Positions 6,682 through 14,157 of a stretch of DNA of 31,365 nucleotides are shown here, in pieces. Position 1 is the stretch's first letter, and each line of letters starts with the position of its first letter. Source of the DNA: Bacillota bacterium (GTDB taxonomy: Bacteria; Bacillota; Clostridia; Christensenellales; CAG-138); assembly GCA_023395595.1 (NCBI GenBank), contig JAEWYO010000072.1:1-31365 (forward strand). The letters are read 5' to 3'. The notes beneath the pieces are model-generated. The model ran no database searches and had not been told where the DNA came from. It saw only the letters and a program-made list of their open reading frames with translations. A program made the position numbers and the translations under genes.

Positions 6682-7185
6682 TTACTGGATCCGTTGTTCC
6701 AGATCGAGAAGTCGCTGCTTCAAGTCGGTTCCGTAGGCATACCCTGTGAGCTTGCCGCCCGCGCCGACCACGCGATGGCACGGTACCGCGACCATAATCG
6801 GGTTCTTGTTGCAAGCCATGCCAACCGCGCGAGAACCTTTCGGATTCTCCACGGCGGCAGCAATCTCGCCATACGTTCGTGTTTCACCAAACGGTATTTG
6901 CAGCAGCGCGCGCCACACGCTCTTTTGAAAAGGCGTACCATCTCCGTTCATCGGAAACGAAAATTCTTGGCGTTCTCCTGCGAAATACGCTTTTAACTCG
7001 TTCGTCGCAAGTATAAGAACCGGACTCGTTTCGTTTTGTTCGGTAACCGGCGGCTCATCGATCCCGGCAAGGCGAATCGAGCAGACAGCTCCGTCCCGTG
7101 CGGAGACGACCAGCATGCCAATCGGGGTATGCAAGGCGATGTGTTCCGCGTATGGTACCTGGCTCGGCTGCTTGCTGTTGTTCAT
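6682..7185 (-). CDS. ogt: Methylated-DNA–[protein]-cysteine S-methyltransferase
   Basis: This suicide repair protein transfers the methyl group from O6-methylguanine (and O4-methylthymine) to its own cysteine. The 167-residue product has the N-terminal ribonuclease-like domain (residues ~1-75). The DNA-binding domain follows, with TPFQKSVWRALLQIPFGETRTYGEIA, the Arg finger region GSRAVGMACNKNPI, and the acceptor Cys136 in PCHRVV. Length is typical for Ogt. The ATG at 7185 has AAGGAG 7 bases upstream. It is monocistronic and divergent from the gene at 7337; no terminator is obvious before the Rrf2 promoter. Confidence 0.96.
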   Translation of the reverse strand: MNNSKQPSQVPYAEHIALHTPIGMLVVSARDGAVCSIRLAGIDEPPVTEQNETSPVLILATNELKAYFAGERQEFSFPMNGDGTPFQKSVWRALLQIPFGETRTYGEIAAAVENPKGSRAVGMACNKNPIMVAVPCHRVVGAGGKLTGYAYGTDLKQRLLDLEQRIQ

Positions 7186-7218
7186 TCTCTGCTCCTTTGC
7201 ACTCTCGGCATCTGTTTC

Positions 7219-7247
7219 TTTTTATTATAAACGATGTGTGATATACT
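7219..7247 (+). promoter_or_regulatory. Promoter for the 7337-7867 gene
   Basis: TATACT at 7242-7247 is preceded by TGA, giving an extended -10 (TGnTATACT). A weak TTTTTA lies 17 bases upstream. The TATAAT of the divergent ogt promoter lies inside this spacer, so the two promoters should compete. Confidence 0.45.
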
Positions 7248-7253
7248 GAGCAA
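7224..7253 (-). promoter_or_regulatory. ogt promoter
   Basis: TTGCTC (7253-7248), an 18-base spacer and consensus TATAAT (7229-7224) lie on the minus strand, 38 bases before the ogt ATG. The divergent plus-strand promoter overlaps it. Confidence 0.6.
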
Positions 7254-7336
7254 AACATTACGCACTCCATCACGCAAATGATGCTTGCGCAAAGCCAGCG
7301 ACTGGAACCGACTTGCTTGAAAGGACGGAACGCAAC

Positions 7337-7867
7337 ATGGAAGACGCGATTGAAAAGCTTGCCCTTGAAACAGTAGAATCCCCTGCACAGGAACCCGGCA
7401 AAACCGACTCGTTCGAAGTCATCGATTATGTGCGTGAGCTTTTTCTAAATTCGGAAGAACAAAAGAAGCTGGAGCGTAAGAAAGTCCGGCTCATGCGCGT
7501 TTGCGTCGGCTTGCTTTCCGGCATTGCGTTGGTGGTCATCGTCGGTGCAGCGGTTCTTGTTCCTCCCCTGCTGACCACCGTAACCGAAGCGAACAAAGCC
7601 CTCGTGACCGTACAGCAGGTGGATGTCAAATCGATCACAACAAATATCGACGAGCTGGCGATTCAGGCGAACGAAACCTTTGCCACCGTGGGTGAAGCGG
7701 TCAAGGTGCTCAACGGTCTGGATATGCAATCCCTCAACGCGACCATCGCAGAACTCAAGACCGGGGTCGAATCCTTCTCCAAGCTGGATGTGGAAACGCT
7801 CAATACCGCGATTGCAAACCTTAACGCGACCGTGGAACCGCTTGCACGCCTCTTTGGTAAAAAGTAA
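7337..7867 (+). CDS. Membrane-anchored protein with 11-residue coiled-coil-like repeats
   Basis: I do not recognise a named family. The 176-residue product has a charged cytoplasmic N-terminus (1-50, ending KKLERKKVRLMR) and one transmembrane helix (~53-79). An extracytoplasmic helix of almost 100 residues then contains near-copies of a motif: QVDVKSITTNIDEL (94-107), GLDMQSLNATIAEL (127-140) and KLDVETLNTAIANL (149-162). The copies are 33 and 22 residues apart, so they follow an 11-residue (hendecad) period, which predicts a long amphipathic or coiled-coil helix. There is no enzyme motif. The ATG at 7337 is preferred over a TTG at 7313 because AAAGGA lies 11 bases before it. A terminator follows at 7880-7903. 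It could be a membrane stalk or an envelope organiser, but no function can be assigned. Confidence 0.75.
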   Translation: MEDAIEKLALETVESPAQEPGKTDSFEVIDYVRELFLNSEEQKKLERKKVRLMRVCVGLLSGIALVVIVGAAVLVPPLLTTVTEANKALVTVQQVDVKSITTNIDELAIQANETFATVGEAVKVLNGLDMQSLNATIAELKTGVESFSKLDVETLNTAIANLNATVEPLARLFGKK

Positions 7868-7879
7868 TCAAGCGCACAC

Positions 7880-7903
7880 AGCGGGCAAGCTCTGCCCGCT
7901 TTT
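7880..7903 (+). terminator. Terminator after the hendecad-repeat gene
   Basis: An 8-bp stem AGCGGGCA/TGCCCGCT (7880-7887 with 7893-7900) is followed by only TTT. The short T-run suggests partial readthrough into the following membrane-protein gene. Confidence 0.6.
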
Positions 7904-7960
7904 GCATGCCCACAAAGAACAAATTTCTAACGTTATAGTATAAGGAGACCGTAATCCGTT

Positions 7961-9853
7961 ATGGCGGAAGTGTTATCAATTCTCTACGTTGCCCTATTTG
8001 CGACATCCGGCATTGGACTAGCCCGACTGCTGTTTTCTCGCGAGAAGCCGCTTGTTCGAATCTGGCTTGGACTTGCGATGGGAATGGCGATGCTCATCTG
8101 GTTCCCTGCGCTGTTTTCTTTTGTGCTCGGGTTCTTTTTGCCAGCGCAGCTCTTGGGGCTACTGCTTGCCTGTCTCGCGGGAGCCGCTGGATTCTATTTT
8201 TCGCGTAAGCGCACAATGGCTTCCGCTCCTTGGAAGCCGGAGATTCCGTTTCTTATCGCGGGCGGCGCACTTCTGGTCGTTTGTCTCGTGCTGCTCTCCA
8301 CGCATACCATCGTAAAGCGGGATGGTGCGCTCTATGTCGGGCAATCGACCTTTGGCGATCTGGCGATGCACCTCGGCTTCATCTCCAGCATTGCAACGCA
8401 GGGCACGTTCCCGCCGATGTATTCCATCTGCCCCGACAAGCCCGTGTGCTATCCGTTTTTGAGCGAGAGCGTAGGCTCGACGATCTATCTACTCGGCACC
8501 AGTTTGCGCTTTGCGACGATGTTGACCGCGGCTTATGCGCTGCTGCTCGTCATCGTCGGCGTCTATTGCTTCTTTCAGCAGTGGCTTGGCGAAACGCGGA
8601 AGTCGGTCTTTGCGATGCTGCTCTTTTTCGTCGGTGGTGGTTTCGGGTTCTGGTATTTCTTTGATCTGCTCAAGGCGAACCCGGATAATCTCTCCCGCCT
8701 CTTCACCGCGTTCTACGAAACGCCGACCAACTTTGTCTCCAACGGTTTACGTTGGGTGAACCCGATTGCGGATATGATGATCCCGCAGCGTGCGCTCCTC
8801 TTTGGCTGGTCTTTGTTGTTCCCCTGCCTCTTTTTGCTTCACCGCGCCGCGATTCAGCGGGACACGAGTGCATTCGTACCGCTCGGCATTCTCGCAGGTA
8901 CACTACCGCTGATTCATACACATTCCTTCCTCGCGCTCGGCATTGTCAGCGGGTTTTATCTGATCCGATCCCTTGTTCGCAAAGAAGGCAAGACACAATG
9001 GCTCGGTTTTGCGAAGTATCTCGGCATCGTGCTGTTACTTGCGCTGCCACAGCTGATCTTTTTCACATTCACGCAATCCGGAAGCTTCCTGAAGTTCCAT
9101 TTCAACTGGGCCAACGAATCGGACAATTATTTCTGGTTCTATATTAAAAACTTCGGTTTGATCGCTTTGCTGTTTCCCGTTGCGTTCCTCGCTGCCAATC
9201 GCGAAGAGAAGGGTGTTGTCGGCGGCGCGCTGCTGATCTTCGCGATCGCGGAGTTTGTCCAGTTTCAGCCGAACACCTATGACAACAACAAGCTCTTATT
9301 CATCGCGTTTGCCTACGCTTGCGGACTTGTGGCAAGTTGGCTCTTTGACGCGAAGGACCGACTCACGCGCGGCGCAGCTAGAAACCGTCTGAGCATCGCG
9401 CTGCTCTCCGCGATGGTCTGCGCAACGCTGTTCCTCTCCGGCGTGCTCACGCTCGGGCGGGAATATGTTTCGGAGTATCAGTTGATCGATGCCGATCAGG
9501 TTGCGGCGGCGGAGTATGTCAAGGAAAATGCTGCGCCGGACGCGACATTCCTCACCTATAACAACCACAACAACTGCATCGCCGCACTGACGGGGCGAAA
9601 CATCGTTTGCGGTTCGGGTTCCTATCTCTTTTTTCACGGAATCGACTACTCCGCGCGCGAAAACGCGCTTGAGTTGCTTTTTGAAAAACCATCCACCTAT
9701 TTCAGCGCCTACGCCAAGGAGTATGGCATCGACTACGTATTCATCGGCGCGAGCGAATTGGCAAACTATCAGATCGACCTGAAGTATTTTGCCGATCAGT
9801 TCCCTGTGTTCTATCAAAACGGATCAGTGATCATCTACAGTGTGCACTCCTAA
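7961..9853 (+). CDS. Large polytopic membrane protein, GT-C glycosyltransferase-like
   Basis: The 630-residue product has about a dozen transmembrane segments spread over residues ~1-500 and a soluble C-terminal domain (~505-630). The first long extracytoplasmic loop carries GQSTFGDLAMHLGFISSIATQGTFPP. An acidic residue followed by a helix and a Pro-rich stretch at this place resembles the catalytic loop of GT-C enzymes that use lipid-linked sugars. The C-terminal part (EYVKENAAPDATFLTYNNH, then EYGIDYVFIGASE) resembles the soluble domain seen behind such membrane cores. The overall architecture therefore suggests a GT-C-type glycosyltransferase, but I see no decisive DxD signature. The ATG at 7961 has AAGGAG about 13 bases upstream, a long spacing. 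A terminator follows directly. No other cell-wall glycan genes are adjacent. Confidence 0.65.
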   Translation: MAEVLSILYVALFATSGIGLARLLFSREKPLVRIWLGLAMGMAMLIWFPALFSFVLGFFLPAQLLGLLLACLAGAAGFYFSRKRTMASAPWKPEIPFLIAGGALLVVCLVLLSTHTIVKRDGALYVGQSTFGDLAMHLGFISSIATQGTFPPMYSICPDKPVCYPFLSESVGSTIYLLGTSLRFATMLTAAYALLLVIVGVYCFFQQWLGETRKSVFAMLLFFVGGGFGFWYFFDLLKANPDNLSRLFTAFYETPTNFVSNGLRWVNPIADMMIPQRALLFGWSLLFPCLFLLHRAAIQRDTSAFVPLGILAGTLPLIHTHSFLALGIVSGFYLIRSLVRKEGKTQWLGFAKYLGIVLLLALPQLIFFTFTQSGSFLKFHFNWANESDNYFWFYIKNFGLIALLFPVAFLAANREEKGVVGGALLIFAIAEFVQFQPNTYDNNKLLFIAFAYACGLVASWLFDAKDRLTRGAARNRLSIALLSAMVCATLFLSGVLTLGREYVSEYQLIDADQVAAAEYVKENAAPDATFLTYNNHNNCIAALTGRNIVCGSGSYLFFHGIDYSARENALELLFEKPSTYFSAYAKEYGIDYVFIGASELANYQIDLKYFADQFPVFYQNGSVIIYSVHS

Positions 9854-9867
9854 CGAACCATAACAAG

Positions 9868-9924
9868 AAAGACCTCAGCGGATTGGCTTTGCGTTTGCAA
9901 GCAGTCTGCGGGGGTCTTTTTGTT
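9868..9924 (+). terminator. Terminator after the GT-C-like gene
   Basis: A long hairpin has an outer stem AAAGACC/GGTCTTT (9868-9874 with 9913-9919) extended inward by further, partly wobble, pairs, and is followed by TTTTTG. It lies 15 bases after the stop. The minus-strand GNAT gene ends opposite it at 9940, so it may serve both directions. Confidence 0.75.
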
Positions 9925-9939
9925 TCTCTTGTTTTATAC

Positions 9940-10377
9940 TTATGTGTCGATTCGTTCCAGATCGATTAAGCTTTTGTTCCGGTAGATCAAATCCTCACGC
10001 CACGAGAACCCGTTTCGTTCCCAGAATTCGTTTCCGACCTCGTTCTTTTGAAATACCACGAGCGCAACTTTGTGGATTCCTTCTTCTCGCAATGCCTGCG
10101 TGGTTTGCGCAACCAACGCCGTTGCAATCCCTTGTTTGCGGCAAGAAAGCGCAACCGCGAGATGATAGATGTATCCCCTTCGTCCATCATGGCCCGCGAG
10201 AATCGTACCAGTAACGCAGTTCTCTTGCGTTTCTACAAAACACGTGCCGGGGTTGCGCGCCAGAAAGCGAGCGATTCCGTCTCTTGAATCATCCAGTGTA
10301 TTAAGCCCCATGCCGGGCGTGTGTATCCAAAGATCATATGCCGCATCGTAATCTTCGAGCGTCATTATTCGTATCAT
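9940..10377 (-). CDS. GNAT family N-acetyltransferase
   Basis: This is a single-domain acetyl-CoA-dependent acetyltransferase of 145 residues; the substrate is unknown. The GNAT core is visible: MIRIMTLEDYDAAYDLW at the start, the GTILAGHDGRRGYIYHLAV strand pair, and motif A RKQGIATALV, which binds the acetyl-CoA pyrophosphate as in the Q/RxxGxG/A signature. KVALVVFQKNEVGNEFWERNGF closes the fold. The ATG at 10377 is chosen over a start 15 bases earlier because GAGGAA lies 5-7 bases before it. A terminator (10395-10422) sits immediately upstream and no clear promoter lies between, so expression may rely on readthrough. Confidence 0.88.
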   Translation of the reverse strand: MIRIMTLEDYDAAYDLWIHTPGMGLNTLDDSRDGIARFLARNPGTCFVETQENCVTGTILAGHDGRRGYIYHLAVALSCRKQGIATALVAQTTQALREEGIHKVALVVFQKNEVGNEFWERNGFSWREDLIYRNKSLIDLERIDT

Positions 10378-10394
10378 TCTGCTTCCTCGCATGT

Positions 10395-10422
10395 TAAAAC
10401 GGCTGCCGTTATTCCGGCAGCC
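10395..10422 (-). terminator. Terminator after the small membrane protein gene
   Basis: A perfect 8-bp GC-rich stem (GGCTGCCG 10401-10408 with CGGCAGCC 10415-10422) is followed on the minus strand by GTTTTAA. It ends the tyrS-yigZ-DUF2461 region transcript 16 bases after the stop of the 99-residue gene. Confidence 0.8.
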
Positions 10423-10437
10423 ATTCTCATCGTTCGT

Positions 10438-10737
10438 TTATGCTTTCTTTTGCTTGTATCCGGCAAATCCGGCCATCAGCGCGCCAACGCCAGTGATGAT
10501 CGAAAGGATCGCACCGACGAGGCGATAGCTCTCCGCCGTGTTGGACATGATGTACTGGTACATCGAACCATCCAGGAACCCGCCATTCTTGGCCATCTCT
10601 GCGTTCGCGGTGGATAGCCCGATTGCAGCGGACGTGAGCACCAGAACGAGCCCCAGCACAAACAGCAGCACGAGCACGACCATCACGCCTGTGTAGGTTT
10701 GCTTTTTATCGGGTTTTTGATCGATAAACATTTCCAT
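10438..10737 (-). CDS. Small two-helix membrane protein, unknown function
   Basis: The 99-residue product has a short cytoplasmic, Lys-rich N-terminus (~1-15) and a first transmembrane helix at ~17-40. A loop of about 30 residues containing FLDGSMYQYIMSNTAESYR follows, then a second helix at ~71-92 and a basic end KQKKA. Both termini are therefore probably cytoplasmic. I do not recognise a family. The start is well supported by GGAGGAAG 6 bases before the ATG. It follows the DUF2461 gene by 35 bases with no terminator between, so it probably belongs to that operon; the terminator at 10395-10422 comes after it. Confidence 0.75.
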   Translation of the reverse strand: MEMFIDQKPDKKQTYTGVMVVLVLLFVLGLVLVLTSAAIGLSTANAEMAKNGGFLDGSMYQYIMSNTAESYRLVGAILSIITGVGALMAGFAGYKQKKA

Positions 10738-10772
10738 AAAATCTTCCTCCCATTCATTGTTTATTTTTTATG

Positions 10773-11450
10773 TTATTGCTTTGTTTCATCATCCAGCCCC
10801 ATCAAGAGGCGATAGACCGGTTTGAGCAATTGAAACCCTTCGATGATTTCATCTGCAATGTCTGGCGTGAGCGTTTTCTTCAGGTTTGGCGACGAAAAGC
10901 AAAACGACAAGCCTTTTCGGTTGAGATACGGCAAAACGCCTTCCGGCGCATCCGTTATCTTCGGCCGTTTGAATAGATCGCCAACAACCTCGAACCGCTC
11001 GGTAAACTTCGGGTCCTCAACAAGGGAGAGAAACTTCTGTGGTTTTGCGAGGATATGCGGGCGGATCTCTCGCATCAACGCGGGGTTCGCGCCATACATA
11101 CCCATACCGTATCCATAGCCTTCCCGCTCAAATTCCGCGTAGACGACGAGGCTTTCGCTCAACATACCGCCGGGTCTGCGAAACCCGAGCCAAGCATGGT
11201 CGCGAAACATCGTTTTGTCGCGCGAATAACGTGTATCCCGCCGTAGACGCGAAACAATGCTGGATGGGCGAACATTGAACGCACCGTCGATCTCCTGCGC
11301 CGCGGGGGTAATCGCGATTGCAAGCTCTTTGAGCGGTTCGTAGACATTCTTTTTATAGCGTTCCTTGTTCGCCTCGTAGAATGAGACCTCATTTTGAAAC
11401 GCGATATCCCAGAAAAACTGATAGGTGTCTTCGTTGAGTCCTTGAAACAC
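10773..11450 (-). CDS. DUF2461 family protein
   Basis: This is a member of DUF2461, a widespread family with no established activity. The 225-residue product shows the family hallmarks. These are an N-terminal NEDTYQFFWDIAFQNEVSFYEANKERYKK region, RRDTRYSRDKTMFRDHAWLGFRR in the middle, the Gly/Tyr-rich GYGYGMGMYG segment, and FKRPKITDAPEGVLPYLNRKGLSF. It starts with GTG at 11450, supported by GAGGAG about 8 bases upstream. It begins 6 bases after the stop of the large Ig-like membrane protein gene, so the two are co-transcribed. No membrane segment is present. Confidence 0.9.
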   Translation of the reverse strand: MFQGLNEDTYQFFWDIAFQNEVSFYEANKERYKKNVYEPLKELAIAITPAAQEIDGAFNVRPSSIVSRLRRDTRYSRDKTMFRDHAWLGFRRPGGMLSESLVVYAEFEREGYGYGMGMYGANPALMREIRPHILAKPQKFLSLVEDPKFTERFEVVGDLFKRPKITDAPEGVLPYLNRKGLSFCFSSPNLKKTLTPDIADEIIEGFQLLKPVYRLLMGLDDETKQ

Positions 11451-11456
11451 AGGTAT

Positions 11457-13472
11457 TCACTCCTCGTCGTCCGCTTCCGCTGCGCCTTTTTGAATACGCA
11501 TCACCGGCTGCTTCTTTGCGGACTGTGGTTTGGGTTGCTTTTTGTAATCGAACACGCGCGGTGCCACCGCCTGCGCCTTCTGCTGCGGATGCGGTGCGTA
11601 AGGCTTCACTTCCTCGCTGACGGGGCGATATGCCGCCGTACTCTGCGCTTCGGTATAGCGTGTTCGCGCTGTTTCAACAAGACGCTGTGCGAGTTCGTCC
11701 GGGCGCGGGGTTTCCTGCTCGGGTGGCTTGGGCGGCGGTGCAAACACGACATGCGGCTGTTCCGAGGGTTTTACAATTGGCGGTGGCGGCAAGCGGATGG
11801 GTTCCTGCTTTGGAACAAACGGTTCTTCATCCTTCATCGCAAACATTCGTTGGGTATAGCTGATCTCCTCCGGGTCCGGCGCATCGTGATACATCGGTCG
11901 CTTTGCATGCTGCGTTTGCTGCGGCTCAAAGAACGCATCGTCATCCTCAAAATCGACTTTCGGCGCGCGCGCGCGTTCCATCGCGGTCAGCACAACGAGG
12001 ACGATCACCGAGAAAACCATCAACACGCCAAGAATGATCAGGATTGTTGCGATGCCGCTGTCGATTCCGCCGAAGATGTTGAATTCCCTGCCCGCCGTCT
12101 GTTCGGGTGTTGGCGTCGCGGGTGCGGCGGTCTCGGTGCCGTAAGCGACCGGCATCACGCAGTTGGCCAGCGCGCGGTTTGTCCCGGTCGGGTCATAGCC
12201 CTTAATCGTGATGTTCAGGTTCCGCGGTGAACCAAGCACGATCTCCTGATCAAACGTCGTTTCGCCGACGGGTAGCAAGTCGTAATTCTTAATCACACCG
12301 ATAACCGTTTCGGACACCGTGATTCCCGTAAGCTCCACCGTACTGTGGTTGGTAATGGTCACGCGCGCGGTGAGCTTCCCGCTCTCCTGCGTCCATGGTG
12401 TGACAGTCTCCGCGCGAACCGAAACATTGATCTGCGATGCATCCACATAGGGGTATACTTCGTAGATGTCCGCCGGTGCAAGCGTATACGGCTGCGAGAA
12501 CGGATCCGTTCCTGTCAGCTTGAACTGCACGTTTCGCAGCGGTTCCGTCATCAGTGGAACCACAACATAAGACAGGCTCCTGTTCTCGCCTGGCGCAAGA
12601 TTGAACGGCGCGCCGCTGACTGGATTTGCGCGCTCATCGACAATCGAAATATTGCTGATGGCTTGCGTTCCGCTGTTGACGACGTCGATGGTAAACGTTA
12701 CTCCCGCCGAAGTCGGCGTTCCCGCCTGCACACGCATATCAAGTTGAATGCGTACCATCACGAGTTCCAGCGGATTGAGCGAAGAAAACGTCTTCGCCTT
12801 GCCGTTGACGGTATAGGTGACAACGGGTGCACTGGTTACGCTCTCTTCGCCCATTGTATAGGCAAAGTCGTAGGAGGTCGTGCGGCTGGCGCGGAGCGTC
12901 TCGTTCTGAAAAATCGGTGTATCGCTGATGTTCTCGTCGATCAGCGTGATATCCGTCATGTCAAACTTCGTGGTGTTCTTGATGGCATAGGTGATGGTCA
13001 CCTTGTCGCCGGGCTTTGCGTTTGTCTTGTCCGCGGTGCGCGTGACTGTGATGATCGGGTTCTCCGCCTGCGCAACGGTATATTGCGCTTCCTGACTCAT
13101 CGGTTCGCCATTTCGCGTCCATGTGATCAAAAATGTGATGGGTTTGCCGAGCTGGCTCTGCGCAACAGCGAGATTGAGTGTGATATCCCGCGCGCTGCCG
13201 CTCGGCGGAATCTGCGCACCGTGGAGCACGTCGTAGAGCTTACCGTTATAGGTGATGCCAACGTCGCTCATGGGATAGTCCGCGTTGTAGTTGGCGATTT
13301 CAAATGTAAACGTCACATTGCCTGCATCCGTGAGTTCCGACGGGTTTGCTGTGATGTTGACACGTGCCTCTTCCGCATGCGCGGACGGGATAAAAGCGAA
13401 AACACAAACAAGCGCCACGGCTGCTCCCAGCAGCCTTGCTAAAAACGCACTTGCGGTCTTGCTTTGCTTCAT
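11457..13472 (-). CDS. Secreted Ig-like-repeat protein with membrane anchor and Pro-rich cytoplasmic tail
   Basis: The 671-residue product has a clear signal peptide (1-33, ending SAHA before EEARV). About 420 residues follow of repeated beta-sandwich segments of the CARDB/DUF11 type, recognisable by recurring patterns such as VTITYAIKNTTKFDMTDITL, FTIDVVNSGTQAISNISIVD and ARVTITNHSTVELTGITVSE. A Thr/Pro linker, one transmembrane helix (~481-503, ending in MERARAP) and a ~165-residue proline- and glutamine-rich tail complete it. The start at 13472 is chosen over an in-frame start 99 bases upstream because AAGGAGAAGGGG precedes it and the signal peptide begins there. It sits between yigZ and DUF2461 in one operon. 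It is probably a surface adhesive or envelope-sensing protein, but the function is unknown. Confidence 0.82.
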   Translation of the reverse strand: MKQSKTASAFLARLLGAAVALVCVFAFIPSAHAEEARVNITANPSELTDAGNVTFTFEIANYNADYPMSDVGITYNGKLYDVLHGAQIPPSGSARDITLNLAVAQSQLGKPITFLITWTRNGEPMSQEAQYTVAQAENPIITVTRTADKTNAKPGDKVTITYAIKNTTKFDMTDITLIDENISDTPIFQNETLRASRTTSYDFAYTMGEESVTSAPVVTYTVNGKAKTFSSLNPLELVMVRIQLDMRVQAGTPTSAGVTFTIDVVNSGTQAISNISIVDERANPVSGAPFNLAPGENRSLSYVVVPLMTEPLRNVQFKLTGTDPFSQPYTLAPADIYEVYPYVDASQINVSVRAETVTPWTQESGKLTARVTITNHSTVELTGITVSETVIGVIKNYDLLPVGETTFDQEIVLGSPRNLNITIKGYDPTGTNRALANCVMPVAYGTETAAPATPTPEQTAGREFNIFGGIDSGIATILIILGVLMVFSVIVLVVLTAMERARAPKVDFEDDDAFFEPQQTQHAKRPMYHDAPDPEEISYTQRMFAMKDEEPFVPKQEPIRLPPPPIVKPSEQPHVVFAPPPKPPEQETPRPDELAQRLVETARTRYTEAQSTAAYRPVSEEVKPYAPHPQQKAQAVAPRVFDYKKQPKPQSAKKQPVMRIQKGAAEADDEE

Positions 13473-13500
13473 TCCCCTTCTCCTTGCCAGTTGTTTCGCT

Positions 13501-14157
13501 CTATCGCGGAGATGTACTTGGTTGATACGCTTCCAGTGACTGACCCAACTCCACAATCTCCGCGCTGCCATCGGTTTTTTCGATGATCAAGGCGGTCAAC
13601 GCTTCGCTTTCCTCCGCGGGAAGCAGCAGCGTCAGCGCCACCTGATCTGTAAACGCAGCATTGCACGGATACCCTTTTTGCCTGATCACCGGTTCCAGCA
13701 GATTGTAGGACGAATAGGACACCGTTACCAGCAAACGCGCGCAGACGCGAATTTGAGTCGTTCCCGCCTCGGCGAGCGCCTCGCCTGCCGCCTTGCCATA
13801 GGCGCGGACAAGACCGCCCGTGCCGAGCAGAACCCCGCCGAAATATCGTACGACCGCGCAAAGCACGTTTTCTACGCCTGCACTGGAGAGTATGTTCAAA
13901 ATCGGTGCTCCCGCCGTTCCAGAGGGTTCCCCGTCGTCCGAGGAGCGTACGATGCTGCCTTCGTGCAGCCGAAAGGCATAGCAGCAGTGCCGCGCATCAT
14001 AGTGCTTCTTGCGAATCCGGGCAAGCGCTTCCTGTGCTTCCTCCTCGCTTGAAACCGGAATGCAGTAGCCGAGAAAGCGGGATTTGCTGATCACAATCTC
14101 GCTTTCCCCGGCTTTCTGGATCGTTTGAAACGGTTTTAGGCTTTGCGAATCCGGCAA
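13501..14157 (-). CDS. yigZ: YigZ/IMPACT family protein
   Basis: The 218-residue product belongs to the YigZ family, whose N-terminal domain is shared with eukaryotic IMPACT. The biochemical role is unsettled, with nucleic-acid or translation-factor links suggested. Visible signatures are EIVISKSRFLGYCIPV near the start, IRKKHYDARHCCYAFRL, the family hallmark RSSDDGEPSGTAGAPIL and VVRYFGGVLLGTGGLVRAYG. A smaller C-terminal ferredoxin-like domain follows. The first usable codon is a TTG at 14157, which overlaps the end of tyrS by 22 bases. AAGGGAAG lies upstream but inside tyrS, so translational coupling is likely. The exact start is uncertain; the family call is not. Confidence 0.92.
   Translation of the reverse strand: MPDSQSLKPFQTIQKAGESEIVISKSRFLGYCIPVSSEEEAQEALARIRKKHYDARHCCYAFRLHEGSIVRSSDDGEPSGTAGAPILNILSSAGVENVLCAVVRYFGGVLLGTGGLVRAYGKAAGEALAEAGTTQIRVCARLLVTVSYSSYNLLEPVIRQKGYPCNAAFTDQVALTLLLPAEESEALTALIIEKTDGSAEIVELGQSLEAYQPSTSPR

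Noticed and set aside
9868..9924. Attenuator-like leader because of the long hairpin with internal pairing.
   Set aside because: It directly follows a stop codon and precedes the end of a convergent gene, so a terminator is the simpler explanation.
12345..13442. Long plus-strand open frame opposite the Ig-like protein.
   Set aside because: The minus strand has a signal peptide, repeats and a membrane helix with a strong ribosome site. The antisense product is basic and His/Arg-rich without any motif.
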